Below are positions 14,569 through 22,820 of a stretch of DNA of 24,724 nt, one piece after another; position 1 is the stretch's first letter, and every line of letters starts with the position of its first letter. Source of the DNA: JAFGPF01 sp964500415 (GTDB lineage Bacteria > Chloroflexota > Dehalococcoidia > Dehalococcoidales > RBG-16-60-22). Under the pieces are notes generated by a model. That model had not been told where the DNA came from. It saw nothing but the letters and a program-made list of their open reading frames with translations, and ran no database searches. The position numbers and the translations under genes are program-made. Location of the stretch: the NCBI GenBank assembly GCA_964500415.1, contig CAZCOB010000026.1, positions 1-24,724 on the forward strand. Direction: 5' to 3'.

Positions 14569-17500
14569 TCAGTTTATGTAACCTTTAAGTATCTCCCGCC
14601 TGAAGCATAAGATAATGAGCACTATAGCAGAGATTCCAAATACGGCGGCACAGATAATAGTGCCCAGAATCCATAAGCTAACTGTTTTTGTTATCACTTC
14701 AGATGTGACGGCGAACTGTTCTGTCTCTGTGCTCTGAACCTGACCCTGCCCTTCGTCAAGCTCTATTTGGAAAGCATATTGGCCCTCCATCCATCCTGAT
14801 GACGGTATGTAGGCTAGACTGCCTGCCTTACCGTCCGATGCCAGTTGGCTCAGGTTGAGCAGAGGGAGCGTTTCCAAGTGTTCACTGTTGAAGAATACAT
14901 TTAGCGTCAATTCAGCATCCGGAAAGTCTGTACAGGGTTCGTTCATCAGGTAGACTATCTTGGCTGAGACAAGTTTACCCGTTGATATATCGTATTCGGG
15001 AACAACGCTGAAACTGTTGATTTCCAGATTAGATTGCGACAAATCTGTAATCGTGGCAGCTGAAGGGTCCGTTACTTCGTACATGCCCTGCGAACCATTG
15101 ATATTCACTGTATGCTGCCCCGCGGTATCATGAATAACCGTGAAACTCACCGTTTCACTACCACCAACCTCCAGAGTAACCTCTTTTGTCTGCACCGGAA
15201 TATCATCTACTTGCAGGATTACCTCATAAGTCCCCGGGACGTCGCTGGTACTTGTAACGAGAACACCAACATTAACGCTATCTCCTATATTGATTTCAGT
15301 TGGTGTGATAATAAGCTCACTGGTGGTGAAGGGAATAGGATTTGGAGATTCCTTCACCGTAAATACCGCCACCGAGCCCTCAATACAAACCTGGTGTTCC
15401 CCGGCGGTCTCGGGAGTAACCGTGAAACCCACTATTTCACTACCGCCACCCTCCAGAGTAACCCCTTTTGTCTGCAATACTTCACTATCCATCTGCAATA
15501 CTATCTCGTGGCTCCCCTTGAGGTCTCCTGTATTAGTGACCTGCACACTTATTTCAAGCTCACTTCCGAATTCCACCTCGCCCGAAGCCATAGCCAGGTT
15601 GGGAATAGCCTGAAAACTTGCGGGACGGACGTGAGCTAAAACAGCGTAGGTAGAGAGGTGGCTGATCCTGGTTCGGACAGAATTGCCCTCCGGGTCAACG
15701 GTACTGCCTAATTCCTGCCATTGCTCGCTGCCCCAGTCATACGTGGCCAACATGAGTTTCTCTTCCGAAACACCCTGGGGAACCTCAGTGTCGGTGTATC
15801 TGAAGATGAGGTCAACTGAGGGTTCAAAGCTAGTACCGCTGGGCTCGATTTCATAAACCTTCCCCACAAACTCACAATTAGGAGGTGGCTCCGGGAATGG
15901 TCTCCTCACCTTTATGGATATACTTACTAATGGCTGCCCATTTTTGTTCAGGCCGATGGTATGTTTCTGTATGCCGATTTCTATTTTATTATCCATAGAT
16001 TGAGCGATTATGTCTTCCAAGAATGTTCCGTTTTTCGTTCTGGACAGAATCACACTGGTAGACCTGGCACCATCGTTGTCGTTATCGTCATCTCCACCCC
16101 AGCCACCGGATGTTGACGGTGGTAGTGCTGGATCGTTGTTTATAGAGTTGATTGGAATGATGGTGATGGTAACCGTGGCTAAGTCTGAAGTATCGACGCC
16201 ATCACTGACAGTGAAAGTAAAGTTATCTGTGCCGCTGAACTCCGGCAGAGGCATATAGGTTACTTGAGGCAGTGTTCCCGATAACTCACCGTATAACGGC
16301 TCGGTAACGATGGCATAGGTTAGAGTATCGCCATCCGCATCGTGAGCAATAAGATGTATTGGAGTTGACGTTCCCTTTATGGTAGTTACTCTTTGGTTAT
16401 TAGCAACGGGTGTGGTATTGACATGGTTAACAGTGATATTAACACTGGCTGAGTTTGAGGTGATAAAACCGTCGCTGGCAGTAAAGGTGAAGTTATCTGT
16501 GCCGATAAAGCCCGCAGCAGGCGTATAGGTCAGTTCAGGTATAGTCCCTGACAGTGTACCATTAGTAGGGCTATTCGTCACATTATAGGTCAGAGGGTCG
16601 TCATCTAAATCAGAAGCAGTTAAAATTATATAAATATACGAGTTTTCATTGATAGTCAGATTCTGGTTGTCTGCGACGGGCGGATTGTTGCCCTGCCTCA
16701 CAGTGATTAAGCAACTTGCAGTGTTCGAAGTGACAGTTCCATCGCTGGCAGTGAAGGTAAAGTTATCTGTGCCGCTGAACTCCGGTTCGGGGGTATAAGT
16801 TAGATTAGGTATAGTCCCTGATAACGCACCATAAACAGGGTCATCAACGATGGCATAGGTTAGAGGGTCATCATCTGGATCCGAAGCCCCGAGATTTATA
16901 GAAATAGGTGTTTCTTTAATTGTGATTACACTCTGGTTGTTCGCGATGGGCGCATCATTGACCGGGTTAATAGTGATGGTAACAGTGGCTGAGTTCGATA
17001 TGGATTTTCCATCGACGGCGATAAAAGTAAAAGTATCCGTACCGTTATAATCTGAATCAGGCGTATAGGTCAATTCAGGTGCAGTCCCTGACAACGTACC
17101 ATGAGTAGGGTTATTAACAATGGCATAGCTCAGAGTATCGCCATCTGAGTCGGAAGCAGTCAGAGTAATAGAGACCGACGAATCTTCATCGGTAGTTATG
17201 CTCTGGTCATCAGCAACAGGCGGGTTGTTCGCTTCGGTTGATGCAACCAGGAGATATTGAGGGTCATGCCAGACTAAAGGAGGAATACCAATAAGCCAAA
17301 ACCGCCCGGTGTTAGTAGGCATGTCTATGTTAATTTGCCAAATGCCTGGGGTGGGAGAATCGAATGCTATCTCGGAAGTTACACCAAAATCGAAAGGATA
17401 TACGATTCCATCCGGGTCAGTTAGTTCACCATGAGCGTGCCTATCTGGATCGTTTATGGATACATCAGCACCGAAGCTAAAGGAATCAGTATCTTGGGGT

Positions 17501-19719
17501 ACATAAAAATATTGTTCGTTGTATCCCAGATAGGTGGGAGCGTTTATCGACAATGGCTCCTCTGGGTCAAATACATCGTTCGTAGGGTCTGCTATAATTG
17601 ATGCCGGTCGGTTGGGAACATCAACCCACATCTTCTCACTACCATTGGGGAATGCCCTTGTGATATGAAGAATATATGTACCAGGGGAATCGGCTCGAAA
17701 AGTGACAGGTGTCCATTCAATAAGATTGTCTGTAGAGCTGAAACTCCAGCTATCTAACAGCAGTGTTGTGGGATGGTACCACTGCAATAGGCCTTTATAG
17801 CCCTTCACCATTACGGTGACATCTTCATTGCCCGGTGATGGAACAAGAATAGTCCTGTAATTACCGTACAGCGGCTGAAGTGCAGGCTTGGTGTTATCAC
17901 CGAGAGCGCTAAGCTCAATCTCTCGCGGATTTACATAAGGACTCGGTTCAATAGTAAATTCCTCGAAGGCTGATAAAGCCTCATCCATCATCACTCTAGC
18001 CTCTTCTTCTGTTGGAGGTGTGAAATCCTGTAAAGCATCGATTTCTGAATCAGATAAGCCCCTGTCCTGTAGCTCTTCGCGAAGTCTATCCTCAGCAGCG
18101 TAATAGTATATAACATAAAGGTCCCTTAGCTTGGTTACAAATGTATAAAAGTCCTTCAGTTCATCCAGACTCAGGTTTACTATCCCCTTATTTTTCCAGA
18201 ACCATACGTAGCGGTTGTAATATTCAAGTTGTCGGATACGTTCCAGGACCTCTTCGTTGCCTGCCGCCAGTGACTCAGCTTGGTCTAAATCTCTGAATGA
18301 CGTTGCTAATGAGGCATTATCCGTATTACGGACCTCATAGTAGTCTTTCATTACATATTTTGCTGGGCCGAATGCCTTGGTGTAGAAGTCGTCAAGCAGA
18401 TTGTCTACGCCCGCGTTGGGGTTCCAAAGGAGCTTGCTGACCAGATAGCATGTAAGGCCCCCTTTCCCGGCCCAGCCGTCTCCAGCCTCGCCATCATATG
18501 CCCTGACACCCTTGTTGGCGTACCAGGCCAACCGCTCGATGGTCTCAAAATTTATTATCGGAGAATCTTTAAACCAGGTCCAGATATCTAGGTAGTCCCT
18601 GATACCGACGGTAACGCCCTTATCCCGTAAACCGTCAATCTGCTGAACCAGGGTGAGAGGAGTGTAGTTGTAATCAGTTGCTATCATAACAAGGATGTTG
18701 GGTTCCACCTCAAAGGTAGGGACGCCTCCGTAAAACGTATAAGCGTAAACTCCTACATATCTATCGGGAAAATCGTCTTTAATTGACTTGGCTACCTCGT
18801 TAGCGAGATAGTAGACCTTATCGGTAATAGTTTGCCAGTTTTCCCATGGTTCCCAAGGTGGGTCCCAGCCTGTCCCATCATTTGGAGATATGGGCACCGA
18901 GCCTTTAGATAAAATGTCATGCGAATGTGCGGGGGTGCTCAAATAGTTATGGGCATAGTCTATTGCTCTGGCAACGACATCAGGGTTATCCGGTCTCAGT
19001 TGCCAGGGGTAACTTGGGTATCTACCTTCCGGCAGGAACCACTCTGGATGTTCATCGTATTCAGACCTATCAATTATCCTCGCGTAGCTATGGTAAACGG
19101 GATAATATTTAGCACCGAAGGTACGATTTCTCTTAACCCAAGCCGCGGTTTCATCTGCTCCGACGTACGATGTAACCTCAATAAATCTCCAGAAATAGAA
19201 CGGCTCCTGGACTTCACTTAATCCATCTAAAGAAACTAAAGAATCAGGACACACTGTCCATGCTGGATGTTTGAAAAACCATCTGAAGCCGAGTTTTTCA
19301 AGCAGAGTATATGCGCCGTGTCTGACAGCTATGGGTGTTTTGCCGGTTATATATATGCCATTGGTATCTGAATAAAGCTTGAAAGCTTCTTCTTCTCTAT
19401 CAGCCAGCTCTACATTCGCAGGATCGACATCAAGATATATACTACCTGAACCCGGCCTGGAGGCCGTGGTAATAGTGAGGGTTTTACTTGCTTGTTGAAG
19501 ATGGTCTCTTAATTCTGTTGCTGCCTGCTCTATGAATCCGTTAGCAGCGTCATCCTGAGCAGGGTCATAATAGATAGTATCGATGGCATTCCAACCTGCC
19601 CAGCCATCGGCCTCAGCCTTATTTACGAACGGGCCGGCAGAAAAAACTACCATAGCCACCAGCATAAGGATAATAGCCCGACTGAATATCAGAGTTGACC
19701 GCTTCCACATAATGTTCAC
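14569..19719 (-). CDS. Giant secreted DUF4838 glycosidase-like protein with cadherin-like and CARDB repeats and C-terminal membrane anchor
   Basis: A 1716-residue protein. In order it has a signal peptide (1 to about 38) and an alpha/beta glycoside-hydrolase-associated N-domain (about 45-150: AATELRDHLQQA, GITGK-type strand, YTLLEKLGFRWF). A DUF4838 barrel follows to about residue 480, with helical and beta regions to about 820. Four Ig/cadherin-like repeats of about 91 residues (830-1195) each read P-V-A-x-x-Q ... L-T-Y-T-P ... G-T-D-x-F-T-F. Then come an Asp/Asn-rich linker (G-G-D-D-D-N-D-N-D), an autotransport-like beta domain ending STYAVLAHV, and two CARDB-like domains (about 1372-1455 and 1464-1550). 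A transmembrane helix lies near 1680-1706 with a short basic tail. DUF4838 proteins are regarded as putative glycosidases. The Asp-rich repeats probably bind calcium. It likely acts at the cell surface on polysaccharide. Confidence 0.85.
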   Translation of the reverse strand: MNIMWKRSTLIFSRAIILMLVAMVVFSAGPFVNKAEADGWAGWNAIDTIYYDPAQDDAANGFIEQAATELRDHLQQASKTLTITTASRPGSGSIYLDVDPANVELADREEEAFKLYSDTNGIYITGKTPIAVRHGAYTLLEKLGFRWFFKHPAWTVCPDSLVSLDGLSEVQEPFYFWRFIEVTSYVGADETAAWVKRNRTFGAKYYPVYHSYARIIDRSEYDEHPEWFLPEGRYPSYPWQLRPDNPDVVARAIDYAHNYLSTPAHSHDILSKGSVPISPNDGTGWDPPWEPWENWQTITDKVYYLANEVAKSIKDDFPDRYVGVYAYTFYGGVPTFEVEPNILVMIATDYNYTPLTLVQQIDGLRDKGVTVGIRDYLDIWTWFKDSPIINFETIERLAWYANKGVRAYDGEAGDGWAGKGGLTCYLVSKLLWNPNAGVDNLLDDFYTKAFGPAKYVMKDYYEVRNTDNASLATSFRDLDQAESLAAGNEEVLERIRQLEYYNRYVWFWKNKGIVNLSLDELKDFYTFVTKLRDLYVIYYYAAEDRLREELQDRGLSDSEIDALQDFTPPTEEEARVMMDEALSAFEEFTIEPSPYVNPREIELSALGDNTKPALQPLYGNYRTILVPSPGNEDVTVMVKGYKGLLQWYHPTTLLLDSWSFSSTDNLIEWTPVTFRADSPGTYILHITRAFPNGSEKMWVDVPNRPASIIADPTNDVFDPEEPLSINAPTYLGYNEQYFYVPQDTDSFSFGADVSINDPDRHAHGELTDPDGIVYPFDFGVTSEIAFDSPTPGIWQINIDMPTNTGRFWLIGIPPLVWHDPQYLLVASTEANNPPVADDQSITTDEDSSVSITLTASDSDGDTLSYAIVNNPTHGTLSGTAPELTYTPDSDYNGTDTFTFIAVDGKSISNSATVTITINPVNDAPIANNQSVITIKETPISINLGASDPDDDPLTYAIVDDPVYGALSGTIPNLTYTPEPEFSGTDNFTFTASDGTVTSNTASCLITVRQGNNPPVADNQNLTINENSYIYIILTASDLDDDPLTYNVTNSPTNGTLSGTIPELTYTPAAGFIGTDNFTFTASDGFITSNSASVNITVNHVNTTPVANNQRVTTIKGTSTPIHLIAHDADGDTLTYAIVTEPLYGELSGTLPQVTYMPLPEFSGTDNFTFTVSDGVDTSDLATVTITIIPINSINNDPALPPSTSGGWGGDDDNDNDGARSTSVILSRTKNGTFLEDIIAQSMDNKIEIGIQKHTIGLNKNGQPLVSISIKVRRPFPEPPPNCEFVGKVYEIEPSGTSFEPSVDLIFRYTDTEVPQGVSEEKLMLATYDWGSEQWQELGSTVDPEGNSVRTRISHLSTYAVLAHVRPASFQAIPNLAMASGEVEFGSELEISVQVTNTGDLKGSHEIVLQMDSEVLQTKGVTLEGGGSEIVGFTVTPETAGEHQVCIEGSVAVFTVKESPNPIPFTTSELIITPTEINIGDSVNVGVLVTSTSDVPGTYEVILQVDDIPVQTKEVTLEVGGSETVSFTVIHDTAGQHTVNINGSQGMYEVTDPSAATITDLSQSNLEINSFSVVPEYDISTGKLVSAKIVYLMNEPCTDFPDAELTLNVFFNSEHLETLPLLNLSQLASDGKAGSLAYIPSSGWMEGQYAFQIELDEGQGQVQSTETEQFAVTSEVITKTVSLWILGTIICAAVFGISAIVLIILCFRREILKGYIN
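16130..17230. repeat. Four tandem ~273-bp coding repeats (cadherin-like units)
   Basis: Inside the giant surface-protein gene, four consecutive units of about 270 bp start at roughly 17230, 16957, 16684 and 16416 on the minus strand. Each encodes the PVA-x-x-Q opening and the G-T-D-x-F-T-F strand. Nucleotide identity is high in short blocks (for example GTTATCTGTGCCGCTGAACT recurs), indicating duplication with continued recombination. Confidence 0.7.
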
Positions 19720-19925
19720 CTGTTTTCACCTTTTCTATAAATCCTGGTTATTTTAAACCTCATTTTTTATAGGTGATACTTTAACTATAATATCGGTAGA
19801 ACCGTTAAACAATCACTCATACGTCACTAATACTCCCTTACTTTCGTCATAACATAGCTGAGAAATCCGTTAAAAAGAGAGCGATGATGTATCATCTACC
19901 AAGGATTTAACATACGCCGATTCTT

Positions 19926-20156
19926 TTACCTTTCTCTTAATTGTTTATTACTTTTCCTGAACATCCACACAGCACAGCAAACAAACCAAAAGACACAAAT
20001 GCAGGCTACAAACAATTCTATATAAGCGAGCATTCTACTTGGTTCACCTGCTATGTTTCCACACCGGAAAGTGTTGAAAAGGTAGACATAGACACCACCG
20101 AACCACAAGCCGATGTTAATGTTCACCAGCATGACCACTCTTTCCCAGAAACTCAT
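19926..20156 (-). CDS. Small two-helix membrane protein
   Basis: A 76-residue protein with two hydrophobic segments (about 6-28 and 42-66) and a basic C-terminal tail (R-K-S-N-K). The Cys/Phe/Trp-rich second helix is unusual. No family is recognised. The ribosome site is weak, so reality rests on the clear membrane pattern. It lies upstream of the surface-protein gene on the same strand. Confidence 0.45.
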   Translation of the reverse strand: MSFWERVVMLVNINIGLWFGGVYVYLFNTFRCGNIAGEPSRMLAYIELFVACICVFWFVCCAVWMFRKSNKQLRER

Positions 20157-20338
20157 GACAGCTTACCAGCCACTATAACTTTATTGTGAGCATCCATGCC
20201 TTCGGCTATAGTGATACTGCTAAGCATTACCGGGGGTTGAGCGGAACTCGATTGTATTACCCACAGTCGCAACTTCATTTTAATCCTCTTGAGTTCTACC
20301 AAAACACGACCCGGAGTGCCGGTAGAAGAGCCTGACGA

Positions 20339-20548
20339 TTACTCTTGCAGAGAAAAGAAATCAAGTTCATCTTCATACATCTGTTGATTAACTTGCCAGT
20401 TGATATGAGTCAGTATAAAATCGACCATCTTTTCCCATGTCAGAAAATGCATGTCCTCCTCGGTGCCTACATGCTGGATATACCCTCTGAGCAGTTTTTC
20501 ACCGTCCTCTGTCCATACCTTTACCAGAAAGGAATTATAATATCCCAT
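20339..20548 (-). CDS. Small conserved hypothetical protein (YNSFLVKVW type)
   Basis: A 69-residue soluble protein beginning MGYYNSFLVKVW, then a G-x-I-x-H-V turn and a helix (WEKMVDFILTHI). The pattern resembles short Chloroflexota proteins of about 70-100 residues with Y-N-S-F-L-V-R-I-W, a beta hairpin ending in G-x-x-x-H and a C-terminal helix. I recall this family only in outline and know no function. AGGAAG stands 6 nt before the ATG. It is in the group of small genes downstream of the BTAD regulator. Confidence 0.65.
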   Translation of the reverse strand: MGYYNSFLVKVWTEDGEKLLRGYIQHVGTEEDMHFLTWEKMVDFILTHINWQVNQQMYEDELDFFSLQE

Positions 20549-20691
20549 TTTTTCTTCCTATGCCTAGAAATTTTCATGATAGAAAAACAATGTACTTAAT
20601 TAGCAGGAACCGGTGGGTTACGGAGTCTTACCTGGATTGTAGCGTGCGTTGTTTCACACATTAGTTACGCGTAATTGTTTTATAGCACCCA

Positions 20692-20874
20692 TTACATCCC
20701 CAGCATCTTTTCCGCTTTTATAAAACGATGACTCGGCTCAATGCAGGGGTTCTCTCTAGATGCTTCCGTATAGCTGTTTATGATATGTAAGGCGGTTTCG
20801 TAATCCATGCCGAATACTGCCTCTTCGAGTCTGGCTAACCTTTCTTTTATTTTTTCCACGTCATTAGTGTCCAT
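20692..20874 (-). CDS. Small helical hypothetical protein downstream of BTAD operator array
   Basis: A 60-residue protein with a heptad-like N-terminal helix (VEKIKERLARLEEAV) suited to dimerisation. An excellent ribosome site (GGAGGAG, 7-8 nt before the ATG) supports expression. An array of 11-bp repeats (20955-21031) lies 80-160 bp upstream, making it the first gene likely to be controlled by the neighbouring BTAD regulator. Function unknown. Confidence 0.6.
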   Translation of the reverse strand: MDTNDVEKIKERLARLEEAVFGMDYETALHIINSYTEASRENPCIEPSHRFIKAEKMLGM

Positions 20875-20954
20875 ATTTTCTCTCCTCCGAGTATAATTTG
20901 TGTTGAACGTCGTACACTCTCAATAGACAACTACAAAAAGTGCCCGTATATATT

Positions 20955-21031
20955 GGTGATACTCTTACCAAAAGGCTAACATTCATTGGTAAACCGATAG
21001 TAAAAGGGGGGTAAAATTGGCGTAAAAATAA
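20955..21031. repeat. Array C: 11-bp direct repeats with GTAAA core
   Basis: In an 11-bp register, units start at 20955 (GGTGATA), 20988 (GGTAAAC), 20999 (AGTAAAA), 21010 (GGTAAAA) and 21021 (CGTAAAA). The two frames between 20955 and 20988 are degenerate. Read on the minus strand these are heptads TTTTACG, TTTTACC, TTTTACT and GTTTACC separated by 4 bp, the heptad-plus-4 spacing known for SARP/BTAD activators. The array lies upstream of the 60-residue gene and overlaps the T-tract of the BTAD gene terminator. Confidence 0.7.
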
Positions 21032-21083
21032 AAATAGTACCCGCGGAGAATTGCATGTTTATACTGGAGAGCAAACGGGTACT
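21022..21083 (-). terminator. Intrinsic terminator of the BTAD regulator gene
   Basis: On the minus strand AGTACCCG (21083-21076) pairs with CGGGTACT (21043-21036) over 8 bp around a 32-nt loop, followed by ATTTTTATTTTTAC. It begins about 40 bp past the stop at 21122. Its T-tract coincides with the last units of array C. Confidence 0.7.
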
Positions 21084-21121
21084 TAGATTCTGTAAATGGG
21101 GTAAAATGGCTTTATATCAGA

Positions 21122-22210
21122 TTAGATGGACTCTTGATCGAGCAGGCGCTGATAAAGGTTGGTTGTTTTACCGTCAGGTATGATGTCAAGCTCTTTCTTC
21201 AGGGTCTTCTCACATACCTTATACCAGTTACGGGCCCGGTGGGGATTATCCAGCCGGCTATAGCATCGCATAAGCCAGCGATAGGCCTCTTCGTTGCATA
21301 CATCCTTGAGCAGGATTTTTTGAGAGTAATGGATACAGCCCTCATAGTCTGTCAATTCAAAGGAGCTGGTGGCCAGCTTGCTGAGAATGGCGAGATAAGT
21401 GTCTCCTAAGGCTTCTCTTTGCAGCAACGTCCACTCAGCATAACGGTCTTCCTCAAGAAAGTCGCCACGATATAATTCCTCCGCCAGGCAAAACTCCCTC
21501 AACGCCTCTTCCTTTTTGCCTTCTTTTTCCAGTTTGCGTCCGATACGCCAGTGGTGTTCAAACTCATTAACATCAATCCAGAGCTCGGCCTCAGGGTTAA
21601 TGAGATAATGCCCCTCGGAGTACAGGATGAGGTGGGATAATCCGACATCCGCTTTATTCCCAAGGAGAGTGTTGCGCAGGGAATAGATCACGGTCTTCAG
21701 GTTATTCTTGCCCTCCTCAGGGTCGCAATCCGGCCACAGCATCTCAATCAGAACATCCTTGTAAACAGGTCTATTCTTGCAGGCCACCAAAAACTTCAAT
21801 AAAGACTTAGCTTTCAGACTGCGCCACTTATCGATTTTCTTCTGGCCCACGTGCAGTTCGAAGGTGCCAAAACAGTAAGCCCTCAGCCGGACTAAAGGTA
21901 ATGTAGCCTGCTTTTCTTGAGTAGCTGTTTTTACCCCTTCCTCATCCGCTGGGCTTGTTCTGGCGCTTGAACGGTAACCGGGTTGCTCTTCAGTACAAGT
22001 TATACCCCGACCAGAGGTGCGGTTGATATTGCCTATCCGATTCTCCGTTGGCGAGTAGTCGCTTTCTATCAACTGGAGAATTCTGATTGAGACAGGTAAT
22101 TGTTGACTAAATACCGGGAATTGCCATTGTTGTTTTAATAGCTCATCGCCTCTCAGTATTTGACCAGCTTCGTCAACTGACTCCGGTGGGTGTTTCAACA
22201 CTGCTGTCAT
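21122..22210 (-). CDS. BTAD/SARP-like transcriptional activator
   Basis: A 362-residue protein from the ATG at 22210, which has AAGGAGA 3-4 nt upstream; a frame extension 11 codons longer has no such site. Residues 1 to about 105 are a low-complexity, poorly conserved leader. An OmpR-type winged helix spans about 109-205 (RAYCFGTFELHVG ... LLKFLVACKNRPV ... LIEMLWPD ... NNLKTVIYSLR). A bacterial transcriptional activator domain made of TPR-like helices follows (212-355: DVNEFEHH ... YRGDFLEEDRY ... EEAYRWLMRCYSRL). Such proteins bind heptad direct repeats and recruit RNA polymerase. No NB-ARC or large sensor module follows, so the signal is unknown. It is a single-gene unit with its own promoter and terminator and is flanked by arrays C and D, its most obvious candidate operators. 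Confidence 0.9.
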   Translation of the reverse strand: MTAVLKHPPESVDEAGQILRGDELLKQQWQFPVFSQQLPVSIRILQLIESDYSPTENRIGNINRTSGRGITCTEEQPGYRSSARTSPADEEGVKTATQEKQATLPLVRLRAYCFGTFELHVGQKKIDKWRSLKAKSLLKFLVACKNRPVYKDVLIEMLWPDCDPEEGKNNLKTVIYSLRNTLLGNKADVGLSHLILYSEGHYLINPEAELWIDVNEFEHHWRIGRKLEKEGKKEEALREFCLAEELYRGDFLEEDRYAEWTLLQREALGDTYLAILSKLATSSFELTDYEGCIHYSQKILLKDVCNEEAYRWLMRCYSRLDNPHRARNWYKVCEKTLKKELDIIPDGKTTNLYQRLLDQESI

Positions 22211-22306
22211 TGTTCTCCTTATCAAGTAGCATAAAGCTCTCAAGAAAGGAACCGGCGGGCTGCTAAAAGGCCACCCATATCCTTACAGCCTACCTTGCCA
22301 GATTAT

Positions 22307-22336
22307 ATTATAGTCCCTTCAATCTTGTAAAGTCAA
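22307..22336 (-). promoter_or_regulatory. Sigma-70-type promoter of the BTAD regulator gene
   Basis: On the minus strand TTGACT (22336-22331), an 18-bp spacer and a consensus TATAAT (22312-22307) predict a start near 22300 and a leader of about 90 nt. A 10-bp inverted repeat, CTACCTTGCC (22290-22299) and GGCAAGGTAG (22409-22418), brackets the promoter. Confidence 0.7.
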
Positions 22337-22442
22337 AAATATTAATAATCAAAAGAATGGAAATATATTAACATTTACCTTTCGAGCGGGTTAATTGGCC
22401 GGGCAATCGGCAAGGTAGTTCCGCATTCCTATTATCGGTACT

Positions 22443-22649
22443 TCAGTTTGCCCCTCTTTTATTTATCGTAGTTTCGCGGGAAATCCTGTAATATAACCAT
22501 GTCCAGCAGGATGTCTTGGTGCTGACCTTGCCAAGGTCACACAGATGAGAGTCCAGCTTCCGCCCTTCCCTTATCGATTGCAGCGGGTCGTTGGAGTCAA
22601 TCGCCTGGTGTACCATGGTGCAGCTGATGAGTTCACGAAGATTTGACAT
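22443..22649 (-). CDS. Possible small hypothetical protein
   Basis: A 68-residue frame from the ATG at 22649, preceded by GGAAGGG with 6-7 nt spacing; a TTG lies one codon earlier. The sequence (MSNLRELISCTMVHQAI ...) has no recognised domain. Array D is 55-100 bp upstream, and the BTAD promoter lies about 100 bp downstream. A GACCTTGCCAAGGTC near-palindrome sits inside it (about 22524-22538). It could be a real BTAD-controlled gene or a chance frame. Confidence 0.35.
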   Translation of the reverse strand: MSNLRELISCTMVHQAIDSNDPLQSIREGRKLDSHLCDLGKVSTKTSCWTWLYYRISRETTINKRGAN

Positions 22650-22703
22650 CAATTACCCTTCCTTTATGTTATCGGTTCAGCACTACTAATGATAACGGGA
22701 AGC

Positions 22704-22750
22704 GGTAAAACAAAAGTGATACGTCAGTAAACAAACGGTTAATCAATAGA
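22704..22750. repeat. Array D: 11-bp direct repeats with GTAAA-like core
   Basis: Units start at 22704 (GGTAAAA), 22715 (AGTGATA), 22726 (AGTAAAC) and 22737 (GGTTAAT), with a weak fifth at 22748 (AGAGGTG). The spacing is exactly 11 bp throughout. On the minus strand the heptads read TTTTACC, TATCACT, GTTTACT and ATTAACC, matching array C. It lies just upstream of the small frame ending at 22443. Confidence 0.65.
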
Positions 22751-22820
22751 GGTGGATACAACGATTGTATTGGAGAGGTGATTTTACCAAAGTGTGAAGA
22801 ATGCAGTGTAGATGGGCCGC

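Noticed and set aside
16130..17230. CRISPR-like array
   Set aside because: The repeats are about 273 bp, in frame and encode cadherin-like domains; there are no short spacers.
19800..19840. Possible fifth 11-bp array upstream of the giant surface-protein gene (AATCACT and CGTCACT)
   Set aside because: Only two boxes are in register, too few to separate from chance, although they resemble one heptad of array D.
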